10,671 nt of DNA. Source: AC2028 sp002373595 (GTDB taxonomy: Bacteria; Bacillota; Clostridia; Lachnospirales; Lachnospiraceae). The stretch covers positions 1 to 10,671 of the forward strand of contig CAMOIX010000047.1 in the NCBI GenBank assembly GCA_946616365.1, given 5' to 3'. The notes beneath the pieces were generated by a model. The model was not told the origin of the DNA. It was given only the letters and a program-made list of their open reading frames with translations, and ran no database searches. This document shows positions 1 through 6,498 of this stretch, in pieces (positions within the stretch are counted from its first letter, which is position 1; every line of letters begins with the position of its first letter). A program made the position numbers and the translations under genes.

Positions 1-749
1 TGCTCGTCCGTATCGATATATCCGGAAGTTCCTCTGATGCCTACGATCATCGAAGATGTGCAGATATCAAGACTCTCTCCGCTCTTTAACTTATTATCGA
101 TATTAAAGAAGATACGTCCCTTGGTAAGATCAAGCTTGAGTTTCTTACCCTTCTTGATAAATTCAGCACTGCTCTGCTGCATAAGAGTGACAAATCTGTC
201 CTGATCGAGAGCAATGTAAGCGAGACTGTCGGCCTCGGTCTTCATAGAATCGCCATCCTGAAGCTTCAGGTTATCCTCGACCTCAAGCTCATATCCCTCA
301 TTGTCATATACTGCTACGGTTCCTTCGGAGTAGACCATCTTCATCGAAGCTGCAAAGAGCTGGGATCTGAAGAAGAATAAAACTCCGCCGCCTACGGCTG
401 CAACAAGCAGGATGAAAAGAAGTATGATGGGAAGTACACTCTTTTTCTTCTTTTTCTTTTCCTTAGGAGCCTTGGGGGGCTTGCCGGGTGCCATCTGGGG
501 CTGCATACCCGGTACCATCTGAGGCTGCATACCCGGTGCCATCTGAGGCTGCATGCCCGGTGCCATCTGAGGCTGCATGGGCTGCTGATATACAGGCTCG
601 GGCGCAGGTGCCACGGGCTGCTGGTATACGGGCTCGGGCTGCGGTGCTACAGGCTGGGGCACAGGTGCTGCCTGCGGTACAGGCGTGCCACAATTGCTGC
701 AAAACATGTCGCCGTCTTCGATCTTGGTTCCGCAATTATTACAAAACAT
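1..749 (-). CDS. Zinc-ribbon / FecR-domain membrane protein (3' end outside window)
   Basis: This open frame starts at an ATG at 747-749 and is still open after 249 codons at the left edge, so the C-terminus is missing. A GGGGAG ribosome site lies at about 756-761. Residues 1-22 form a zinc ribbon with Cys3, Cys6, Cys17 and Cys20 (CX2C-X10-CX2C). Residues 23-90 are a Pro/Gln/Met-rich linker built of short repeats. Residues 91-103 are very Lys-rich, and one hydrophobic span follows at about 105-127. The part outside the membrane, about 140-249, resembles the FecR domain: an EGTVAVYD start, a DGDSMKT turn, a KGRIFF strand and the closing GIRGTSGYI motif. The likely topology is ribbon and linker inside, FecR domain outside (inferred). 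FecR domains in other proteins bind or sense surface ligands; the ligand here is unknown. The gene is divergent from the TIR gene. I am confident of the reading frame and architecture, not of the function. Confidence 0.85.
   Translation of the reverse strand, partial: MFCNNCGTKIEDGDMFCSNCGTPVPQAAPVPQPVAPQPEPVYQQPVAPAPEPVYQQPMQPQMAPGMQPQMAPGMQPQMVPGMQPQMAPGKPPKAPKEKKKKKKSVLPIILLFILLVAAVGGGVLFFFRSQLFAASMKMVYSEGTVAVYDNEGYELEVEDNLKLQDGDSMKTEADSLAYIALDQDRFVTLMQQSSAEFIKKGKKLKLDLTKGRIFFNIDNKLKSGESLDICTSSMIVGIRGTSGYIDTDE
484..579. repeat. 24-bp tandem repeat, about four copies
   Basis: A 24-bp unit whose plus-strand core is GCCATCTGAGGCTGCATA recurs with starts near 491, 515, 539 and 563, with one- or two-base differences. 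It lies in frame inside the zinc-ribbon/FecR gene and encodes four copies of an eight-residue MQPQMAPG-type unit in the cytoplasmic linker. Copy number may vary between strains by slippage (inference). Confidence 0.85.
579..650. repeat. 36-bp imperfect direct repeat, two copies
   Basis: Two adjacent 36-bp units (579-614 and 615-650) share the start GGGCTGCTG and the internal GGCTCGGGC. They encode two copies of a proline-rich 12-residue unit containing EPVYQQP, directly before the MQPQMAPG repeats on the coding strand. Together the two arrays give the long low-complexity linker of the zinc-ribbon/FecR protein. Confidence 0.7.
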
Positions 750-813
750 ATATCTCTCCCCTCGAAAACATTTATTTGCAAGTTCTCTCATCTGCCCTAT
801 TATTTTCTGTCAC

Positions 814-840
814 TTGCCAATCATAATAAAATATTATAAT
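814..840 (+). promoter_or_regulatory. Candidate promoter of the TIR gene
   Basis: A perfect TATAAT at 835-840 is preceded by TTGCCA at 814-819. The 15-base spacer is shorter than the ideal 17. It would start transcription about 35 bases before the ATG at 881, which has AGGA at 871-874. The surrounding 131-bp gap is AT-rich, so a chance -10 match is possible. No convincing promoter for the divergent gene could be placed in the same gap. Confidence 0.4.
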
Positions 841-880
841 TTATTATTGTACTTTTTACCACATAATATAAGGAAAAACT

Positions 881-3784
881 ATGGCTAACACAAACGTTCA
901 GAAACACTACAACGCATTTATATCCTACAAGCATGCGGAGATCGACTCAGAGGTCGCATCAACCGTCCAGAGGAGCCTGGAGCATTACCGCATCCCGGCC
1001 AAGCTTCAGAAGAAGACCGGACATAAGCGCATCGAGCGTATCTTCCGTGACAAGGACGAGCTTCCGATCACGAATAATCTCGGCGATACGATCCAGACAG
1101 CCCTGGAGAATTCGGATTACCTGATCGTCATCTGCTCTCCCCATACCAAGGAATCCATCTGGGTCCAGAGAGAGATCGATTACTTCTTAAAGAGCCATCC
1201 TGAGGAGAAAGTCCTCACCGTACTCGCTGACGGTGAGCCTATTGAGACTATCCCCGAGGTTCTTCTTACCGATGAAAAAGAGATAGTTGATCCCGACGGA
1301 AGTGTCCACACGATCATCGTTCCTCAGGAGCCTCTTTCATGCGATTTCAGACTCCCCCGCAAGAAGGCTCTGCGTGAGGAGCTCCCTCGTATAGTTGCCA
1401 CCCTCATAGGCTGCACCTATGACGATCTCATGAACCGTCAGCGTCAGTACAAGATGCGCAGGATGTCCGCCATCTTTGCACTCTTTATGGCAGTCGCTGT
1501 CGGATTCGGCGGATACATGATGTACAGCAGGGATCAGATACGTCAGAGCAGAGATGAGATAAAGGAAAGCCGCGACCGTATCAACGAACTCTACGAAGAG
1601 ACTCTTCGCAGCCAGCGTGAGACTCTCAAGAATCAGTCGCGCTACCTCGCAAACGAATCCAAGAATCTGCTCAATAATGAGCAGCGTATCGAAGCTCTTC
1701 AGCTTGCTCTCGCGGCGCTTCCTTCAGAGGGAAGTGACAGACCGGTAATTCCCGAGGCGATAAGAGCACTCAACGATGCGTCGATGGCATATGTCTCCCT
1801 CGACGGTTCAAATATTGTAGCTGCCTGGAACTATCAGATGGCAAACAGCGTGGAAGATTTCAAACTTGGACCCGATAACAAGACTCTCGCAGCGATCGAC
1901 TCTTCCGGCATCGTCATCGTGTGGGATAAGGATTCGCATGCCAAACTGTTTGAAACCACAGTTGAAAGCAAATACTCGAGTAACACGTATTTCAAATATC
2001 TCGACTCGGGCACCATCATGACCTACACATCATCGGAAGCCATTGCCTATGACATCAAATCCGGCAAGCAGGTTTGGACATTTACGCCCGATGATTACAG
2101 CAGCATACAGGAGGAGTCCTTTCTCATCGACAAGGACACCCTCATCCTCACCTCATATGACGGGATACTCTACTATATCGATCCGAAAAACGGAACTCTC
2201 AAAGACAGGATCGAGATCCCCCATCCCGAAGCTGAAAAGTATGCATCCTTTGCGGATTATTGCTTATCCCCTTCAAACGACAAACTATTTTTCAAGTCAT
2301 ACGAATCACTCAGCAGAACCAGTTGGTGTATATATGATATAGCCAACGAAACCCTCCAATACATGGATCAGGGTGACGCCATGCTCCTTGCATATGAATG
2401 GGCGGACAACGATACCCTTATGATATCTCAGTTTGTCGGTGATTCGTCGACTCTGAATTCAAGGATACTCGACACATCCATCCTCTCGATTGATGAGCTT
2501 GAGATCCTGTGCTTTAATGCCGCAGATCTCTCCGTGAGATGGACTGCAGGATTCGAGACCACGGGAGTCGATACGGGCAATAAATTCCTTCCTCTAAAGG
2601 GCGGTGAGAACATAGCATATTCGCACGGCAATCTCTGCAGGATCTACGACACGGCTACCGGCGAGATGCTCTTTAACCATAATGTAAACGACGCCATTAT
2701 CGACATCAGTGACAAAGACAAGGACGGCCTTCCCTTCTATATCACAAGATCCGGTAACCTCTCCAGCGTCCTTGCAGCCAAAGGGCCCGACACCGTCAGC
2801 CTCAAGCATTATTTTGCCGATGAACTCGACAAGGCGGATATCAACAACGGAGTATATGTCCACCAGAAGAGAAGTAAGGACATCATCTACTACGGTGTGT
2901 ATGTACATGACGATGCGTGGAAAAAATGTGACGGATCCAAGGATATGGAATGCCCTCTGTCCGAGAGAAGATATATGGATGAAGGCTCTATCGCTCTCAT
3001 CTCCACTGACGACAGCAGCGTGATCATCTATATCTACGATCCCAATACAGCCAAGTTCATTTATCGGTCAGAGATCGGTGATGATCCGTCCCTCGATTAT
3101 CAGTACAAATTCGCAGGTGCGGATACGGACAACATCTATATAGTCCATCGTCATGACGGAGTATGCGATCTCATCGCGGCAGGAAGAACAAGCGGCGAAG
3201 TAAAGACTTATGATGAAGATCATATTCCGGACGGACTTCCTCAGGAGATCGTCGACAGTTTGGATTATTATGCATCGTCCGCCAATCCCGACCTCGATCC
3301 CGAGCTCATCCCCGATGTCCTCAAGATAGACAACGGGCTCGATCTGCTCGGATACACTTCATATACGTATAACGATTCCGATATCACTGTCGGTGTGTTC
3401 AGTGACGGATCGCTCTGGGCATTCAACGACACCACAGGCAAATTCATCGGAAAGACCGATATGATGGTATATTCCTCGGGCAACGCCCGTCTGAAGTTCA
3501 CGATCAATCAGGACGCGGGAGTTATGTGTATCCAGAACGGCAACCTGACCAATCTGATCGACTTAGAGAGTCTGATAGAGCTTTCATACATACAGAGCTG
3601 TGTGGGATATCATGCAGGCACGGACAGATTCTACACACTCGCCTCTGAGGATTCGCATGTATATAACCTTGGATACTATCAGAGATATACTACAGAAGAT
3701 CTCATCCGGAAAGGAAAGAATATACTCCAGGGTGCTGAGATGTCAGCCGATCAGAAGTCAATGTACGGAATACAGGACAATTAA
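881..3784 (+). CDS. TIR-domain membrane protein with C-terminal beta-propeller
   Basis: A 967-residue protein. Residues 9-120 are a bacterial TIR domain (TIR_2 type): YNAFISYKH at the first strand, an FRDKDELP loop near 55-62, the SDYLIVICSP strand near 78-87, and SIWVQRE at 92-98. In the last motif W94 and E98 sit where NAD-cleaving TIR domains carry the catalytic glutamate. A conserved-looking linker (about 150-192) leads to one membrane span at 195-215. A charged, probably coiled-coil stretch (217-260) and a helix (about 253-281, LANESKNLL...ALQLALAALP) resemble what precedes WD40 propellers. From about 310 to 930 there are repeated WD40/PQQ-like blades such as GIVIVWDKDS, YDIKSGKQVW and RIYDTATGEM. 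No signal peptide is seen, so the TIR domain is probably cytoplasmic and the propeller outside (inferred). TIR enzymes act in NAD depletion and nucleotide signalling in defence; whether this one does is unknown. It ends 3 bp from the convergent amrS gene. Confidence 0.88.
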   Translation: MANTNVQKHYNAFISYKHAEIDSEVASTVQRSLEHYRIPAKLQKKTGHKRIERIFRDKDELPITNNLGDTIQTALENSDYLIVICSPHTKESIWVQREIDYFLKSHPEEKVLTVLADGEPIETIPEVLLTDEKEIVDPDGSVHTIIVPQEPLSCDFRLPRKKALREELPRIVATLIGCTYDDLMNRQRQYKMRRMSAIFALFMAVAVGFGGYMMYSRDQIRQSRDEIKESRDRINELYEETLRSQRETLKNQSRYLANESKNLLNNEQRIEALQLALAALPSEGSDRPVIPEAIRALNDASMAYVSLDGSNIVAAWNYQMANSVEDFKLGPDNKTLAAIDSSGIVIVWDKDSHAKLFETTVESKYSSNTYFKYLDSGTIMTYTSSEAIAYDIKSGKQVWTFTPDDYSSIQEESFLIDKDTLILTSYDGILYYIDPKNGTLKDRIEIPHPEAEKYASFADYCLSPSNDKLFFKSYESLSRTSWCIYDIANETLQYMDQGDAMLLAYEWADNDTLMISQFVGDSSTLNSRILDTSILSIDELEILCFNAADLSVRWTAGFETTGVDTGNKFLPLKGGENIAYSHGNLCRIYDTATGEMLFNHNVNDAIIDISDKDKDGLPFYITRSGNLSSVLAAKGPDTVSLKHYFADELDKADINNGVYVHQKRSKDIIYYGVYVHDDAWKKCDGSKDMECPLSERRYMDEGSIALISTDDSSVIIYIYDPNTAKFIYRSEIGDDPSLDYQYKFAGADTDNIYIVHRHDGVCDLIAAGRTSGEVKTYDEDHIPDGLPQEIVDSLDYYASSANPDLDPELIPDVLKIDNGLDLLGYTSYTYNDSDITVGVFSDGSLWAFNDTTGKFIGKTDMMVYSSGNARLKFTINQDAGVMCIQNGNLTNLIDLESLIELSYIQSCVGYHAGTDRFYTLASEDSHVYNLGYYQRYTTEDLIRKGKNILQGAEMSADQKSMYGIQDN

Positions 3785-3787
3785 TGA

Positions 3788-4663
3788 TCAGCAGTTTCCC
3801 GTGTAGACATATTTAAGTTTCTCACGGGCTATATCCGCCAGATGATAGATATGTGCGACATCGGTCGCCGGTCTGTCAGTCATCTTAAACCCGGGAAAGA
3901 ATCTTGAAATATGGAGCGGCACGTCCGCTCCTGTTTTATTGTTGCAGACACTTTTGAGGTCAGCGATCCAGGAAGAGATCCCTCTCATCTCATTCTCACT
4001 GTCATTTTCTCCGGGAACAATAAGAGTGGTGAGCTCGACATGGCACCTCGCTACGGCCTTCTCTATAAATCTCATGACCATATCTCTATTGCCTCCGAGA
4101 GTCTCATTGTAATACTTATCCGTAAATCCTTTGAGGTCGATATTCATCGCATCTATATACGGTGAGATCTCATCAAGCACTGACAGTTCCGCACATCCGT
4201 TGGTAACAAGTACATTCAGCATTCCCTTCTCATGTGAGAGTTTCGCAGCATCGCGTACATACTCATATCCCACGAGAGGCTCATTGTATGTAAAAGCTAT
4301 ACCGATATTTCCTTTGTCCCTGTAATGATCAGCTATCTCTACAAGTTCTTCAGGTGTGAGTTCCTCCGTCTGGTCAGCATTCTCGGGCTTGGACAGACCG
4401 AGCGCATAATCGGACCACGATATCTCATCATTCTGACAGAAAGGACACCTTAAGTTACATCCATAGCTTCCGACAGATACAATCTTCGATCCGGGGTGAA
4501 ATCTGTTAAGGGGCTTTTTCTCAATAGGATCCAGTGCCAGCGAAGTTACGCGTCCATAATTAGACGCGTATACTTTTCCTTCACGGCAGCTCCTCGCTCC
4601 GCAAAATCCGATCCCGCCTTCTTTGATCTCGCAATGTCTGAAGCATACTTCGCAGCGTGCCAT
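3788..4663 (-). CDS. amrS: AmmeMemoRadiSam system radical SAM protein
   Basis: A 291-residue radical SAM protein of the pyruvate-formate-lyase-activase-like group. The N-terminus has an extra cysteine cluster (C4, C7, C11, C21, C26), usual in this family. The 4Fe-4S/SAM motif is C69-X3-C73-X2-C76 within GCNLRCPFCQN. IAFTYNEPLVGYEYV and MNIDLKGF match later conserved strands. The family is called AmrS because it nearly always sits beside Memo-like and AMMECR1-like genes; its substrate is not known. GAAGGG lies six bases before the ATG at 4661-4663, and only 18 bases separate it from the upstream Memo-AMMECR1 stop, so the two are surely cotranscribed. It is the last gene of the minus-strand unit, and no terminator was seen after it. 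The length is typical and all cluster cysteines are present. Confidence 0.92.
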   Translation of the reverse strand: MARCEVCFRHCEIKEGGIGFCGARSCREGKVYASNYGRVTSLALDPIEKKPLNRFHPGSKIVSVGSYGCNLRCPFCQNDEISWSDYALGLSKPENADQTEELTPEELVEIADHYRDKGNIGIAFTYNEPLVGYEYVRDAAKLSHEKGMLNVLVTNGCAELSVLDEISPYIDAMNIDLKGFTDKYYNETLGGNRDMVMRFIEKAVARCHVELTTLIVPGENDSENEMRGISSWIADLKSVCNNKTGADVPLHISRFFPGFKMTDRPATDVAHIYHLADIAREKLKYVYTGNC

Positions 4664-4681
4664 ACCTATCCCTTCACATGA

Positions 4682-6073
4682 TCAATAATGTCTTACCACT
4701 TCAAATCTCTGCAGTTTGACATCCTCGTCGTATTCCGATATTCCTGCTTTTCTCTTGGCTATCGATATCTGATCATCCACGGTATCTACTCCATCGAGAT
4801 CGGGCAGGAGCAGTCCTCTCTTATAGCCTTTGGTCACGATCACACCGTACCTCTTAACATTCAGTTCATCCTTAGAAGCAATGTCCTCCGGATCTCCGAG
4901 TATGTCCACATTTATATCGAGCCACTCCAGTTCGTCCGGCGTTATCGCATCAAATCTCGGATCATTGGTCGATGCACTTATTGCATTATTGATGATCTCC
5001 TGTGCTATACAATCCGTCACCGGCAGTATGGTCCCTATGCAGCCTCTTAGTGCTCCGTGCTTATGGATGGAGACGAACGCTCCCGCTTTTCTTTCCTTCA
5101 TCTCAGGCAGGATATCTGCAGGGATCTTTATCTTCTTTTTATCGATGATATAATTCTCCACCGTCTCATATGCAAGTCTGACATACGGATCGCACTTATC
5201 CCTTTTCTCTTTCAGCTTACCTCTGTATCCGTCAAGATATGCATCCAGGAATCTACGCTCTTCGTTTTTCTCACCTGTCGGAACAAATTCGCAAATACCA
5301 TATCCGACTCCGGTTACATCCTCGTGCGAATACACTTTGATATCCACATTCATCCCATCCAATGCGCCTGCCATTATGACGAATGACCTATGGCCGCATT
5401 CGGCAGCCTTCTCACAAAATGATGCATCGAAATCAAAGAGTTCTCCAAACGCACCTCTGCCGCAGACATCCATTATCCTCTCATCATACTCGGGGCCTTC
5501 CTTGGCAAATCCGTACGGACCGTATTCCTGCAGTTTATGAGAGAGATCTCCGCTCGCCACATAGACGATCCTTCTGTCAGTCCCTTCTATTGCTCTCTGT
5601 ATGATCTTTCCTAATCTATAGTGGTCCGTAAGAGGAAGACCGGATAATCCGATGCGTACTATCTTGCCTTTCATAGTTTTCCGTCTTACGAAATACAAAG
5701 GGACCATCGTGCCGTGATCGAGCGAAGGATCCTTTTCACCGAGCGTTCCTGCGGGGAAATCTTCGGCATCACAGATCTTCTCTATTTCATGCACAAGATC
5801 TTCATCATATTCTTCATCAAATGTGACTTCGGGTGCTCTGAAATTCGCAAATGATCCTTCCGCGTGATCACCCAGCGATATATGAAAATAATCCGCATAC
5901 ATCACAGCATGCGGGCTCGATATTATGATCGTGTCCGGAGATATCTCTGCGATCCGATCTGCAATGCGTTCATAACTTTCTATCGTCTTTCTTACCTGAT
6001 CCTCTCCTCCCCTTCCGACATTAGGAACTATAAGTGGCGGATGAGGTACCATAAAAGCAGCAACTATAGGCAT
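4682..6073 (-). CDS. Fused Memo/LigB-like and AMMECR1 protein (AmmeMemoRadiSam A+B)
   Basis: A 463-residue two-domain protein. Residues 1-265 are a Memo/class III extradiol dioxygenase-like (LigB) domain, with histidines where the metal site is expected: H11 in VPHPPL, H55 in SSPHA, H120 in LDHGTMVPLYF and H179 in GDLSHKL. Residues about 275-463 are an AMMECR1 domain with its hallmark LRGCIGT at 342-348, a DPRFD motif, and the GLLLPDL strand near the end. In many genomes these are separate genes; the fused form is also known in Clostridia. Human Memo1 and AMMECR1 are linked to cell motility and a developmental syndrome, but the bacterial reaction is unknown. AAAGGAG lies seven bases before the ATG at 6071-6073. 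It is 38 bases after the SLH-like gene and 18 before amrS. Because the metal ligands are kept, I expect a metal-binding, perhaps catalytic, N-terminal domain. Confidence 0.9.
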   Translation of the reverse strand: MPIVAAFMVPHPPLIVPNVGRGGEDQVRKTIESYERIADRIAEISPDTIIISSPHAVMYADYFHISLGDHAEGSFANFRAPEVTFDEEYDEDLVHEIEKICDAEDFPAGTLGEKDPSLDHGTMVPLYFVRRKTMKGKIVRIGLSGLPLTDHYRLGKIIQRAIEGTDRRIVYVASGDLSHKLQEYGPYGFAKEGPEYDERIMDVCGRGAFGELFDFDASFCEKAAECGHRSFVIMAGALDGMNVDIKVYSHEDVTGVGYGICEFVPTGEKNEERRFLDAYLDGYRGKLKEKRDKCDPYVRLAYETVENYIIDKKKIKIPADILPEMKERKAGAFVSIHKHGALRGCIGTILPVTDCIAQEIINNAISASTNDPRFDAITPDELEWLDINVDILGDPEDIASKDELNVKRYGVIVTKGYKRGLLLPDLDGVDTVDDQISIAKRKAGISEYDEDVKLQRFEVVRHY

Positions 6074-6111
6074 ATCATTTCTCCTTTGTGCGGATCACTG
6101 TTTATTAAATC

Positions 6112-6498
6112 TCACCTCTTACCGACAAGATCCGAAAGTCTCATTATCACTTGCTCAGCTTCTATATCCGAGAGAATATCATCCATTCCGAATATCGTTT
6201 TGCTCTTTGGGATCACAATTCCCCTTGCACAAACCTGAGCTATCGCATTGGCGCACACCTTGCATTCATATATATCCTTAAGCAGTGCCGCATCACCCCA
6301 TTCGATATCATCTATCTCCATCACTTCCCTAAGCATTCCATATACAGCAATCGCCGCTTCTTTCCTGTTAAGAAGTGAATCAGGATCAAGGCAGGGGATA
6401 TGGTCCTCTATATACCGTCCAAAAGCGGCATCCTTTTTTCCCGTCAGATATGCAGACGCATCATGCATCAGCCTGTCCAGAAAATCCGATGTCGTCAT
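6112..6498 (-). CDS. Small leaderless SLH-like protein
   Basis: A 128-residue protein with no signal peptide or membrane segment. Residues 74-121 resemble an S-layer homology repeat: LKDI at the start, ANAIAQVCARGIV in the centre, an FGMDDILS loop, and EAEQVIMRL as the last helix. Residues about 42-57 (LLNRKEAAIAVYGMLR) look like the final helix of a preceding, partly degenerate repeat. SLH domains normally anchor exported proteins to cell-wall polymers, so a cytoplasmic one is odd. It has a CX2C pair (C79, C82) plus C36 and C90, which could bind metal or be chance. Its ATG overlaps the alpha-galactosidase stop (ATGA), with no good ribosome site of its own, so translation is probably coupled. 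The function is unknown; the SLH call is from pattern resemblance only. Confidence 0.75.
   Translation of the reverse strand: MTTSDFLDRLMHDASAYLTGKKDAAFGRYIEDHIPCLDPDSLLNRKEAAIAVYGMLREVMEIDDIEWGDAALLKDIYECKVCANAIAQVCARGIVIPKSKTIFGMDDILSDIEAEQVIMRLSDLVGKR

Noticed and set aside
463..735. Minus-strand frame rich in Ala/Thr/Gly repeats
   Set aside because: It is in a different frame from the zinc-ribbon/FecR gene; its repeats come from the same 24-bp DNA array.
3798..3828. CCCGTG...CACGGG inverted repeat as terminator of the TIR gene
   Set aside because: The 19-base loop is large, there is no T-run after it, and it lies in the coding end of amrS.
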